From assembly GCF_011303555.1 (NCBI RefSeq), contig NZ_CP049868.1:3906001-3970000 (forward strand): a DNA stretch of 64,000 nt. The letters run 5' to 3'. Of the stretch, positions 27,411 through 36,268 are shown piece after piece. Below the pieces are notes generated by a model, which saw only the letters and a list, made by a program, of their open reading frames with translations, had not been told where the DNA came from and did no database searches. The translations under genes were made by a program, and so were the position numbers. Position 1 is the stretch's first letter. Each line of letters begins with the position of its first letter. Origin of the DNA: Pedobacter sp. HDW13 (GTDB lineage: Bacteria > Bacteroidota > Bacteroidia > Sphingobacteriales > Sphingobacteriaceae).

Positions 27411-28652
27411 TTGGATATATTTGATAAAATAGCAAAACACATGGGGCCGCTAGGTCAACACCAAAAATGGTCTCATGGGTATTTCTCATTTCCAAAATTA
27501 GAGGGAGAAATTGCACCACACATGCAGTTCCGTGGAAAAGAGCACTTGGTTTGGAGTTTAAATAACTATTTAGGTTTAGCCAATCACCCCGAAGTTAGAA
27601 AAGCAGATGAAGAAGCTGCTGCAAAATTTGGTATGGCTTACCCAATGGGTGCCCGTATGATGAGCGGTAACTCAAACTATCATGAGCAGTTAGAGCAGGA
27701 ACTTGCAGAATTTGTTGGTAAGCCCGATGCATTTTTATTAAACTATGGTTACCAGGGAATGGTATCTATTATCGATACTTTAGTAGATAGAAATGATGTT
27801 GTAGTGTACGATGCCGAATCGCATGCTTGTATTGTAGATGGTTTGCGTTTGCACATGGGTAAACGTTTTGTTTACAAACACAACGATATAGAAAGTGCCC
27901 GTAAACAATTAGAACGTGCTACCAAATTGGTTGAAGAAACTGGTGGTGGAATTTTGTTAATTACCGAAGGTGTTTTCGGAATGAGCGGTGCACAGGGTAA
28001 ATTAAAAGAAATTGTAGATCTTAAAAAAGATTTCAACTTCCGTATCCTGGTTGATGATGCACATGGTTTTGGTACCATGGGTAAAACTGGTGCAGGTACA
28101 CATGAAGCACAGGATTGTATAGAAGGTATTGATGTATACTTTGGTACTTTCGCTAAATCGATGGCTGGTATTGGCGCTTTTGTAGCTTCTACTGAGCAAA
28201 TTACCAATTTCTTGAGGTATAACATGCGTTCTCAGACTTTTGCTAAAGCATTACCAATGCCAATGGTTATCGGTTTGTTAAAACGCTTAGAACTGTTAAA
28301 AAGCAAGCCAGAATTAAAAGATAAACTTTGGGAAATAGCCATGACCCTGCAAAAAGGCCTGCGCGAACGTGGTTTTGATTTAGGTGTAACCGATTCAGTC
28401 GTAACTCCGGTATTCTTAAAAGGAGAACTAACAGATGCTACTGCAATTACATACGATTTGCGCGAAAATTATAGCATTTTCTGTTCTATCGTGGTATATC
28501 CGGTAATCCCTAAAGGAATGATCGAACTGCGCTTAATTCCTACAGCGGTACATACTTTAGAAGATGTTCAGCGTACTTTAGATGCATTTAGCGAAGTAGC
28601 CCAGAAATTAGAAAGTGGTTATTATAAAGAAAACCAGTTTGCTACTGCTTAA
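27411..28652 (+). CDS. Alpha-oxoamine synthase family PLP enzyme
   Basis: The product has 413 residues and starts at TTG 27411. It is a fold-type I PLP enzyme of the family that holds serine palmitoyltransferase, KBL and BioF. VVYDAESHACIVDGLR, the PLP-binding VDDAHGFGTMG and the Schiff-base lysine in GTFAKSMAGIG are visible. The sequence differs from the characterised Sphingobacterium serine palmitoyltransferase (which has DDAHSLG), so it may use another amino acid, for example in sulfonolipid or other sphingoid-type lipid synthesis; the substrate cannot be read from the motifs. Single gene, flanked by terminators. Confidence 0.8.
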   Translation: MDIFDKIAKHMGPLGQHQKWSHGYFSFPKLEGEIAPHMQFRGKEHLVWSLNNYLGLANHPEVRKADEEAAAKFGMAYPMGARMMSGNSNYHEQLEQELAEFVGKPDAFLLNYGYQGMVSIIDTLVDRNDVVVYDAESHACIVDGLRLHMGKRFVYKHNDIESARKQLERATKLVEETGGGILLITEGVFGMSGAQGKLKEIVDLKKDFNFRILVDDAHGFGTMGKTGAGTHEAQDCIEGIDVYFGTFAKSMAGIGAFVASTEQITNFLRYNMRSQTFAKALPMPMVIGLLKRLELLKSKPELKDKLWEIAMTLQKGLRERGFDLGVTDSVVTPVFLKGELTDATAITYDLRENYSIFCSIVVYPVIPKGMIELRLIPTAVHTLEDVQRTLDAFSEVAQKLESGYYKENQFATA

Positions 28653-28671
28653 GTAGGAAATAAATATAAAA

Positions 28672-28700
28672 AAGCCGGTTATTGATAAAATAACCGGCTT
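28672..28700. terminator. Bidirectional terminator between convergent genes
   Basis: AAGCCGGTTAT (28672-28682) and ATAACCGGCTT (28690-28700) form a perfect 11-bp stem with a 7-base loop. It lies between the oxoamine synthase and the hydrolase, whose 3' ends face each other. Confidence 0.85.
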
Positions 28701-28718
28701 CTTGCATTTTAAACTTCT

Positions 28719-29534
28719 CTAAGACTTAATAAAATCTAAAATATCTTTATTGATGGTTTCTGCTTCGGTAGTTGGCATGCCATGTGGAAAACCCGGGTAG
28801 GCAATCAGTTTTCCGTTTTGCAATAGTGCCGCTGCTTTTGGTGCCTGATGAAAAGGAACAATCTGGTCGTCTTCGCCATGTAGTACCAATACGGGTACTT
28901 TTATGCTTTTAAGGTCTTCAGTTAAATCGGTTTCAGAAAAGGCTTTAATACCTTCATAATGCGCTTTAACCGAGCCCATCATACCCTGCCGCCACCAGTT
29001 GTTTTTAACGCCGGCACTTGATTTTGAGCCTTCACGGTTGTAACCGTAAAATGCATCTGTAAAATCATGATAATATTGTGCCCTGTTAAAACCTGTTCCC
29101 TGACGTATTTCGTCAAAAATTGCTAAAGGTACTCCTTCAGGGTTGTTCTCGCTCTGGATCATAACGGGTGTAATGGCACTAATCAATACTGCCTTTGCAA
29201 CCCGGTCGCCATTTTTGGCTACATATCTGGCTACTTCGCCACCACCCGTAGAGTGGCCGATATGTATCGCATCTTTTAAATCTAACGCGGCAGTTAATTC
29301 GGCAACATCAGCAGCATAGGTTTCTATGTTATGCCCTTCCGAAGCCTGGCCAGATCGGCCATGTCCGCGACGGTCATGAGCAATTACACGGTAGCCCTGG
29401 TTAGCAAAGAACATCATTTGTGTATCCCAGTCATCTCCAGATAACGGCCATCCGTGATGAAATACGATAGGTTGTCCCGAACCCCAATCCTTATAATAGA
29501 TTTCGGTTCCGTCTTTTACTTTAATTGTACTCAT
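28719..29534 (-). CDS. Alpha/beta hydrolase, non-heme chloroperoxidase-like
   Basis: The product has 271 residues from the ATG at 29532-29534 (MSTIKVKDG); the open frame extends upstream to 29576 without support. The nucleophile elbow GHSTGGG, oxyanion HHGWPLSGDDW, acid LHGEDDQIVP and histidine GFPHGM are all present. The close pattern is that of the arylesterase/haloperoxidase group (cofactor-free perhydrolases). No signal peptide is seen, so it is cytoplasmic. Its natural substrate is unknown, and it is a single gene. Confidence 0.88.
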   Translation of the reverse strand: MSTIKVKDGTEIYYKDWGSGQPIVFHHGWPLSGDDWDTQMMFFANQGYRVIAHDRRGHGRSGQASEGHNIETYAADVAELTAALDLKDAIHIGHSTGGGEVARYVAKNGDRVAKAVLISAITPVMIQSENNPEGVPLAIFDEIRQGTGFNRAQYYHDFTDAFYGYNREGSKSSAGVKNNWWRQGMMGSVKAHYEGIKAFSETDLTEDLKSIKVPVLVLHGEDDQIVPFHQAPKAAALLQNGKLIAYPGFPHGMPTTEAETINKDILDFIKS

Positions 29535-30061
29535 AGCTTTAAGAATTTTATGAATGTTTGTAGGCGGTAATTGCAATTTACGTTACATTCTTTAATTAAT
29601 TGTTAACCATTTGTTTATTTGTTAGCTGGTTCATTTGTTTATTGGTCATTCGTTCAATGGTTCTTTGATTATTATTCGCGGATTCCAGGTTATTGGTCAT
29701 TGTTTATTGAATCATGGGCTATTTATTAACTGCCTTTTCAATTTTGGACAATTTTGTAGTTTAATTTTTAGTTTGCCAGACAGATCATTCGTGCTGTATA
29801 TGTATAAATAAAATTACATGGAGGCACACAAAGCCTTTTTTAAGGGCTGTATTTGTGTTTTGGTTTGTATTTTGTTGATAAACAGTTGTTTGTTTATTTT
29901 TTTTAATATTATATATGTTCATAATTACTGTTAATGTGGAAAAAAAAGGCCTTTAGAGGCTGTTTTTTATCATAGCAAAAATTTTTTTATTACACTAAAC
30001 CGTTTAAATTAGAGTTAGATAATTAAAAATCAAACCTTTAAAATTATAGGAGCCATAAAAA
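29535..30061. other. AT-rich intergenic region with heptad-like repeats
   Basis: From about 29600 to 29720 the sequence repeats variants of CATTTGTTTATT and GGTCATT with a period near seven. The rest, up to the histone-like gene, is AT-rich with no frame I can support. TAGGAG at 30047-30052 is a likely ribosome site for the next gene. Confidence 0.5.
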
Positions 30062-30238
30062 ATGAAAAAATTTGAAGAAGTAAAAAGTTTAGTTGCAGCT
30101 TTAGAAGCTGACGCAGACAAGTTTTATAACAAAGGCAACAGCGCCGCCGGAACCCGCATACGTAAAGGTATGCAAGATCTTAAAAACTTAGCTCAGGCCA
30201 TTCGTTTAGAAGTACAGGATACCAAAAACAAAGCTTAA
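30062..30238 (+). CDS. Short histone H1-like DNA-binding protein
   Basis: The product has 58 residues, beginning MKKFEEVKSLVAALEADADKF (quoted only in part) with a middle KGNSAAGTRIRKGMQDLKN and a lysine-rich end. This is the short Hc1-like histone H1 homologue common in Bacteroidota, thought to bind DNA as part of the nucleoid. TAGGAG lies 9 bases before the start, and an intrinsic terminator follows, so it is a single, probably abundant, transcript. Confidence 0.85.
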   Translation: MKKFEEVKSLVAALEADADKFYNKGNSAAGTRIRKGMQDLKNLAQAIRLEVQDTKNKA

Positions 30239-30258
30239 GCCATCAAAAATATTTAAAC

Positions 30259-30295
30259 AAAGGCCTCTTGAAATTTTCAGGGGCCTTTGTTGTTT
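30259..30295 (+). terminator. Terminator of the histone-like gene
   Basis: AAAGGCC (30259-30265) pairs with GGCCTTT at about 30282-30288 with further partial pairing in the loop, then a T-rich stretch. It lies 20 bases after the stop. Confidence 0.75.
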
Positions 30296-30590
30296 ATGTG
30301 CTTTTATCTGGTTACAAATATGCTTCTCCTTTGTAAAAATAATAAGACGATTTGTTAAGCTTTATGCTATTCTGCTAATAAGTCTTATTTGTTTTCTATT
30401 TTTGTCACCACTATAATTTCTTTACAAGTCGTAACATTTATCGCGTAAAGACTTGGCCGCTCCCCTTTTTTTGCCGTGAATACCGGGTAGTTATTTAAGA
30501 AATTACTCCTCTGGTTATTAAATAACCTCCTGAGGTAGAAATCTAATCAATATTGTTTGTTGTGAGTAATCAGGCTGAGGATGGATAAGC
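30296..30590. other. Intergenic region before the Crp-AraC regulator
   Basis: About 295 bases with no supported gene. It presumably contains the regulator's promoter, but I cannot place a convincing TAnnTTTG with a matching TTG. Confidence 0.4.
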
Positions 30591-31586
30591 ATGAGTAATT
30601 TAGGATATAAGATGCCGGGATATTTAAAATACAATTGTTCTAATAAGGAAGATATTAATCGCGTGCTGAAGATCATGTCGAGTGTGTATCCCGTTAGTAA
30701 AGAGTTGGTTAAAGAATTTGAAATACATGTTCAGGCGCTAAGTATCAAAAAAGATCAGATCCTTTTTAACGAAAATGAAGTATGCGAGTACATCTATTTT
30801 ATCAAAAAAGGGGCATTGATGGGCTGTACTACCCACAAACGACAGCAGATTACAACTTATATATCCATAGAGAATGAGTTTGTAAGTTCTATATCGGGGC
30901 TGCACGGGTTAGCCCATTCGCAAGAATATGTTATTGCGGTTGAAGATACCGATCTGCTAGCCATTCACAACAATGAAATAAACAGGCTGTTTCTGCAATA
31001 TTTTGAACTGAATTATATTTTTAGGGTAATTTTAGAGAAATATTATAAACATGCGCAGCAACGGGCACATATTATAAGGGTTGGGAATGCAAAAGAACGA
31101 TATCAGTATTTTGCCAAAACTAATCCCGGTTATTTAGATCGTTTACCTTCGGAACTAATTGCCTCTTTGCTTAATGTAAAGCCGTCGACACTTTTAGGGG
31201 TTAAGAAAAGTTTTACAGTGCAGCAAGAAAGGAATAAAGAGCTCGAAATGTGGGAGGAAAAATTACGAACGCATATGGATACTCATCAATCTTTTAGGGA
31301 TAAAGCCATCAGGCTGCAATCATTGGCGCAAGAAATAGGTTTAAGCAGTCATAAACTCTCTATCGTACTCAATAATTACATTAACAAGAGTTTTATCGAT
31401 TACATCAATCAATATCGAATCAACTGGATTAAAGAAAGCCTGCGTAACCCCGAAATAGTTCAAAATTTTACTTTAGAGGCATTGGCCTATAGTGCAGGTT
31501 TTTCATCGCGCAGCGCGTTTTACAATGCTTTTAAGAAGCTGGTTGGCGTGAGCCCTGTCGAATATGCCAAAAATGGCTGTCCATAA
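30591..31586 (+). CDS. Crp-like/AraC fusion transcriptional regulator
   Basis: The product has 331 residues. Residues about 25-150 form a cyclic-nucleotide-binding-like beta barrel as in Crp family proteins (KDQILFNENEVCEYIYFIKKGALMG). Residues about 180-207 resemble the Crp recognition region (LPSELIASLLNVKPSTLLGVKK). A second DNA-binding unit of AraC type follows (about 235-328) with LAQEIGLSSHKLSIVLN and LEALAYSAGFSSRSAFYNAFKKLVGVSPVEY. Joining both is uncommon; most Bacteroidota Crp-like proteins stop after the first unit. The targets are unknown. Confidence 0.85.
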   Translation: MSNLGYKMPGYLKYNCSNKEDINRVLKIMSSVYPVSKELVKEFEIHVQALSIKKDQILFNENEVCEYIYFIKKGALMGCTTHKRQQITTYISIENEFVSSISGLHGLAHSQEYVIAVEDTDLLAIHNNEINRLFLQYFELNYIFRVILEKYYKHAQQRAHIIRVGNAKERYQYFAKTNPGYLDRLPSELIASLLNVKPSTLLGVKKSFTVQQERNKELEMWEEKLRTHMDTHQSFRDKAIRLQSLAQEIGLSSHKLSIVLNNYINKSFIDYINQYRINWIKESLRNPEIVQNFTLEALAYSAGFSSRSAFYNAFKKLVGVSPVEYAKNGCP

Positions 31587-31786
31587 AAACGTTAACTTAA
31601 CGTTTCTGTTACGAAAATACACTTTTAAGCAACTTTTTAAGATATACTTGTGTTGATTTATAATACAGGACAAACTTGTTTTGTTAAACATGTAGAAAAG
31701 GTACTGTTTTGGGTATTTTTGTAGTATAAACAAGATAGACTATATGGTATCTAGTGTTTTTTTTGACTCAAAATTTGATTGAAACT

Positions 31787-32269
31787 ATGGTAAGAGCAAT
31801 GCGTGCAGCAGATTGGGATGTAGTGAGTACAATTTATCAGGAAGGAATCAAAACAGGTATAGCAAGTTTTAGAACTCCGGAAATGTCGTGGAAAGACTGG
31901 GACTCATCACATAGTAAAGTGTGTAGGTTTGTGGCCTGCAAAGAAAAAGAAATTATAGGTTGGATTGCTTTATTGCCTGTATCAGTTAAATACGATCGGG
32001 TAGGTGTAGCTGAAATTGAAGTTTATGTAAAACAGGGACACAAAGACAAAGGGATTGGTTTTTTGTTGCTCGATACCTTAATTAAAGAGAGCGAGAAGGT
32101 GGGCGTTTGGATGTTGCAGGCTGGAATTTTTCTGCAAAACGCAGCAGTATTAAAAATTCACGAAAAGGCGGGCTTCAGGGTTGTGGGCTATCGCGAAAAG
32201 ATTGGTAAAGTAAACGGAATATGGCAGGATAACTTGCTCATGGAACGAAGAAATATGTTAATTGCCTAG
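31787..32269 (+). CDS. GNAT N-acetyltransferase (phosphinothricin acetyltransferase-like)
   Basis: The product has 160 residues from ATG 31787; a GTG at 31754 is a weaker start. GNAT motifs seen are the beta4 AEIEVYVKQGHKDKGIG with the acetyl-CoA loop (Q/RxxGxG variant) and FLQNAAVLKIHEKAGFRVVGYREKIG, the C-terminal pattern of the pat/MnaT group, which acetylates methionine sulfone-like and phosphinothricin substrates. The natural substrate is not known. An intrinsic terminator follows. Confidence 0.88.
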   Translation: MVRAMRAADWDVVSTIYQEGIKTGIASFRTPEMSWKDWDSSHSKVCRFVACKEKEIIGWIALLPVSVKYDRVGVAEIEVYVKQGHKDKGIGFLLLDTLIKESEKVGVWMLQAGIFLQNAAVLKIHEKAGFRVVGYREKIGKVNGIWQDNLLMERRNMLIA

Positions 32270-32273
32270 AAAG

Positions 32274-32315
32274 AAAAAATCCCTTTGAATTAGAAATAAC
32301 TCAAAGGGATTTTTT
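32274..32315. terminator. Terminator between GNAT gene and dapA
   Basis: AAAAAATCCCTTTGA (32274-32288) pairs with TCAAAGGGATTTTTT (32301-32315), 15 bp with a 12-base loop. U runs occur in both directions, so it serves both convergent genes. Confidence 0.85.
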
Positions 32316-32365
32316 ACTTATGAATCTTGTCGTATGGATATTTATCTATCCAGGCAAAACCTATT

Positions 32366-33253
32366 TTAAGCTACAACACTTAATTTTTCGATTTCTTTTA
32401 CAATTAACTGTTCAAGTTGCGAAGAAGCTTTAAGTAATGGTAATCTAACTGTATCTCCGCACACACCAATATGTTTTAATGCTGCCTTAATACCTGCAGG
32501 GTTTCCTTCAGCGAAAGCCAAACGGGTAAACTCGATCAGGTTTAAGTGGGCTGGGGTAGCACCTTTAAAATCGCCTACCAAACATTGTTTCACCATATCA
32601 GAAAGCTGTTTGGGCAAAGCATTTCCAATTACAGAGATAATACCGGAAGCACCCAACGCAATCATTGGTAAAGTAATCGGATCATCACCAGAGATCAAAA
32701 GAAAGTCTGCTGGTTTATCTCTCATAATCTGGTTAAACTGATCAAAACTGCCTGAAGCTTCTTTAGTGGCAATGATATTTTTAAAATCGTGCGCCAGTCT
32801 GCAGGTGGTTTCCGGACTCATGTTGCTCATGGTACGCCCCGGAACGTTATACAAAATCAAATCTAAAGGAGATACTTCAGCCAGATATTTGTAGTGCTGA
32901 TAAATACCTTCTTGCGTAGGTTTGTTGTAATATGGACTAACCGATAAAATGGCACTATAACCGGCTGTATCGAAAGCTTTCATATCTTCAGCTACAGCCA
33001 AAGTGTTGTTACCGCCAATTCCGGCAACTAATGGTAATCTGTTATCGTTAATTTCAGCAGTATAGGCCCACACCTTCTTCTTCTCGTCCTTGGTCATAGT
33101 GGCGGTTTCGCCGGTTGTACCTAAAGAAACGAGGTAATCTATCCCTCCGTCTACCAAATGATTAATCAGGTTTTTTAAACCATTATAATCAACTGATCCA
33201 TCTGTGTTGAAAGGTGTAACCAACGCTACACCAGTACCCTGAAATTTGTTCAT
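32366..33253 (-). CDS. dapA: 4-hydroxy-tetrahydrodipicolinate synthase DapA
   Basis: The product has 295 residues. It condenses pyruvate and aspartate semialdehyde, the first step of the lysine and meso-DAP branch that feeds the wall precursor. The family sequences LGTTGETATM, YNVPGRT (catalytic Tyr) and the Schiff-base lysine in IIATKEASG are visible. It lies 85 bases downstream of ligA on the same strand, with an inverted-repeat spacer between. Confidence 0.96.
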   Translation of the reverse strand: MNKFQGTGVALVTPFNTDGSVDYNGLKNLINHLVDGGIDYLVSLGTTGETATMTKDEKKKVWAYTAEINDNRLPLVAGIGGNNTLAVAEDMKAFDTAGYSAILSVSPYYNKPTQEGIYQHYKYLAEVSPLDLILYNVPGRTMSNMSPETTCRLAHDFKNIIATKEASGSFDQFNQIMRDKPADFLLISGDDPITLPMIALGASGIISVIGNALPKQLSDMVKQCLVGDFKGATPAHLNLIEFTRLAFAEGNPAGIKAALKHIGVCGDTVRLPLLKASSQLEQLIVKEIEKLSVVA

Positions 33254-33338
33254 TTTTAATTAATAATTATTGAATTTTGAGTGAGGAACTGAATGAATGC
33301 TTATAATCAATCATTCATAATTTCAATCACTCCCTCAT
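33254..33338. repeat. Imperfect inverted-repeat spacer between ligA and dapA
   Basis: GAGTGAGGAACTGAATGAATG and AATCATTCATAATTTCAATC...CTCCCTC are imperfectly complementary and show a seven-base period. It resembles the spacers at 20233-20324 and 21437-21543. Confidence 0.45.
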
Positions 33339-35351
33339 TTATTTTATCATTTCTAATAGTTCTGCATCGCTGATGATAGGTACATTGAGCTTATTTGCCT
33401 TTTCCAGCTTTGAAGGCCCCATGTTGTCGCCAGCTACCAGATAATTTAATTTGCCCGAAATACCGCTTAAAATCTTGCCTCCATTGGCTTCAATCATATC
33501 TTTTAGCTCATCGCGGCTATAGTTTTCAAAAACGCCCGAAATTACGAATGTTTTTCCAATAAGTCGGTCACTATCAAGTGTAATTACTTTTTCTTCAATT
33601 TCAAACTGCAATCCGGCTAATTTTAATAATTCTACCTGCTGTAAATGCTCCGATTTTCCAAAATACTCAACAATGCTCTCTGCAATGCGCTGCCCGATTT
33701 CGTCAATGGCAATTAATTCTTCTACAGTAGCCTTCGATAGGTTATCGATATTTTTAACGCCGGCGGCTAATTTTTTCGCTACCGTTTCGCCTACATACCG
33801 GATCCCTAGACCAAACAGGACTTTCTCGAAAGGCATTTCTTTCGATTTTTCGATACCGGCAATCATGTTGTCAATAGAGCGTTCGCCAAAACGATCAAGG
33901 GTTTTTAACTGTTCTGATTTTTGGTGAAGCGTATATAAATCACTAATGTGGTTTATCAGGCCATTTTTGTAAAAGGTTTCAATCGTTTCATCACCAAGGC
34001 CATCTATGTTCATCGCTTTGCGCGAGATGAAATGTTGTATTTTTCCTACAATTTGTGGCGGACAACCTTCATCGTTAGGGCAATAATGAACCGCTTCACC
34101 TTCTTTTCTGATCAGTTCGGTACCACACTCAGGGCAATTGTGTAAATAATTAACTTTAGTAGAATCCGCTAAGCGTTTATCCAGATTAACCTTAATAATT
34201 TTAGGAATAATCTCACCGCCTTTTTCTACAAATACAGTATCACCAAGATGTAGGTCTAAACGTTCAATCTCGTTGGCATTGTGCAGGGTGGCGCGTTTAA
34301 CAGTTGTCCCTGCCAGTAAAACAGGTTTTAAATTCGCTACCGGAGTTACTGCACCCGTTCTCCCCACCTGGTAGGTTACTTTTTCTAAAATGGTTTCAAC
34401 CTCGGCTGCTTTGTATTTGTACGAAATGGCCCAGCGCGGTGATTTGGCGGTAAAGCCAAGTTCCTGTTGCTGGGCAAAACTGTTCACCTTAATTACAATC
34501 CCATCAATGTCGTAGCTGAGTTTAAAACGTTCTTCTTCCCAATGGTGAATAAAATCAAGCACTGCATCGATGTTAGCAACCAATCTGTTGTGCTCGCAAA
34601 CATGGAAACCCCATTCTTTTACTGCATTCAGGCTATCCCAATGGTTTTTGAATTCATTTTTATCGGTGTATAGGAAGTAAATAAAGCCATCCAGAGGGCG
34701 TTTGGCTACTTCTTTACTGTCTTGCATTTTGATTGTACCTGATGCAAAATTTCGAGGGTTAGCATAAGGGATTTCTCCCAATTCTTCGCGGGTAGCGTTT
34801 AAGCGTAAAAAAGCTGCTTTGTGCATAAAAATTTCACCACGAATTTCGAAATGCTCGGGTGCTACAGCCTGTTTAAGCTGATGTGGAATGGTGTGGATGG
34901 TTTTGACGTTAGCCGTTACCTCATCTCCTTTGGTACCATCACCACGGGTTACCGCTCTAACTAGTTTACCATTTTCGTAAGTCAGGCTGATGGATAAGCC
35001 ATCAAATTTTAGTTCGCAAACATACTCGAAATTATCGCCAATGGCTTTACGGATGCGTTCGTCAAAGTCGCGCAAATCCTGCTCGTTATAGGTATTTCCC
35101 AGCGAGAGCATGGGGTATTTATGGTTAACGGTAATGAAATTTTTGGTCACATCGCCGCCAACACGCTGTGTAGGAGAGTTGGGGTCAGCAAACCCGGGGT
35201 TTGCATGTTCCAGATCCTGAAGATGTTTTAGTTTTTTATCGAACTCGTAATCGCCAATGGTAGGCATGGCCAGTACGTAGTAATTATAATTGTGCTGGTT
35301 GAGCTCGGCAACCAGGGCATCCATTTCTTCTTGTATCGCTGTTAAGGGCAT
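33339..35351 (-). CDS. ligA: NAD-dependent DNA ligase LigA
   Basis: The product has 670 residues. Domains in order are the Ia NAD-binding domain, the adenylation domain with the lysine of ELKFDGLSIS (KxDG), the OB fold, a four-cysteine zinc finger (CPECGTEL ... CPNDEGCP), tandem HhH motifs (about 480-570) and a C-terminal BRCT domain (IGKTFVISGVFENYSRDEL). It seals nicks in replication and repair and is essential. The full length is normal. Confidence 0.97.
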   Translation of the reverse strand: MPLTAIQEEMDALVAELNQHNYNYYVLAMPTIGDYEFDKKLKHLQDLEHANPGFADPNSPTQRVGGDVTKNFITVNHKYPMLSLGNTYNEQDLRDFDERIRKAIGDNFEYVCELKFDGLSISLTYENGKLVRAVTRGDGTKGDEVTANVKTIHTIPHQLKQAVAPEHFEIRGEIFMHKAAFLRLNATREELGEIPYANPRNFASGTIKMQDSKEVAKRPLDGFIYFLYTDKNEFKNHWDSLNAVKEWGFHVCEHNRLVANIDAVLDFIHHWEEERFKLSYDIDGIVIKVNSFAQQQELGFTAKSPRWAISYKYKAAEVETILEKVTYQVGRTGAVTPVANLKPVLLAGTTVKRATLHNANEIERLDLHLGDTVFVEKGGEIIPKIIKVNLDKRLADSTKVNYLHNCPECGTELIRKEGEAVHYCPNDEGCPPQIVGKIQHFISRKAMNIDGLGDETIETFYKNGLINHISDLYTLHQKSEQLKTLDRFGERSIDNMIAGIEKSKEMPFEKVLFGLGIRYVGETVAKKLAAGVKNIDNLSKATVEELIAIDEIGQRIAESIVEYFGKSEHLQQVELLKLAGLQFEIEEKVITLDSDRLIGKTFVISGVFENYSRDELKDMIEANGGKILSGISGKLNYLVAGDNMGPSKLEKANKLNVPIISDAELLEMIK

Positions 35352-35471
35352 TTACAAATATAAAAAAAGGATGAAAGGGTTTTGTAATTTGCAAACAAAA
35401 AGCTTTGGTGTACAAAGAGAATATTGCTGATTATAGATCCAATTTAGATGCGAGAGGGGAGGAGTATTATT

Positions 35472-36149
35472 TTAGCCTTTGAGCTTCTCCTCAATCTCCT
35501 CAAAAATTACCATAAAATCCTTTTGTAATACTTCTTTAAAAAACACCAGTTCAAAAGTAAGCTGCTGCAACTGCTTTTCACTCAGGGTTTCGGGCCAAAG
35601 GCGCATGCAGATCCGGTTTAAGGCATAACTGATGTTATCTATTTTTTGGTAGCTAAGCAAGTATTTGCTACTGATAAAGCTGTCGAGAAATTTGAAAAAT
35701 ACGCTTTGATCCTTTAAACCACAATGTTCCAGAAAATCAGTCAGTGATTCTTTTTTAATGGCATTCAGGTGGTCGTAAAATTGGTTCACCTGGATCAGGT
35801 TACATTCAATCAATAAATGATCAAGTAGCAATTCAAGTCCAATATGTGCCAAAAAGGAGGGGCGTATCGGGGTGTTTTCAACAATGGGTTTAATCAGCTG
35901 CTTTAGGATAGCTGTTTTTTCAAAGAAGAAAGCAGAAGAGTGGAAATGCAAATCGACAGCTAAATGTCTTTTCCAGCCGGTTAAGAGGTTTTCTTCGTCA
36001 GGGTTGCCCTTAAATAGAAATTCATTTTTCTGAGGATACAGATTGGCATCCTTCAATGCATTTTTAATTAAATCGGGTAAAACAGTTCCCATTACCACAT
36101 TGGCATCCTGATTTGACCTGTCGAAATAGTAATGGGATAAAAAGTTCAT
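35472..36149 (-). CDS. ACP phosphodiesterase-like protein
   Basis: The product has 225 residues. The start MNFLSHYYFDR and the early GTVLPDL motif, with H62/HFH and LLLDHLL later, match the AcpH (acyl carrier protein phosphodiesterase, DUF479) pattern seen in Bacteroidota. E. coli AcpH removes phosphopantetheine from ACP. The assignment is by the N-terminal motif and size; enzyme activity is not certain. Single gene, divergent from patatin. Confidence 0.65.
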   Translation of the reverse strand: MNFLSHYYFDRSNQDANVVMGTVLPDLIKNALKDANLYPQKNEFLFKGNPDEENLLTGWKRHLAVDLHFHSSAFFFEKTAILKQLIKPIVENTPIRPSFLAHIGLELLLDHLLIECNLIQVNQFYDHLNAIKKESLTDFLEHCGLKDQSVFFKFLDSFISSKYLLSYQKIDNISYALNRICMRLWPETLSEKQLQQLTFELVFFKEVLQKDFMVIFEEIEEKLKG

Positions 36150-36268
36150 ATTGCAAGGTAATATTTTCTAACTTGTTGTAAAACCCGAATTAGAAATATT
36201 GACCCTAAATCTATATTGTTTTGGAGTCTAATTATGCATAGCTTTAAGTGTTCTTAAACTGATGCATC

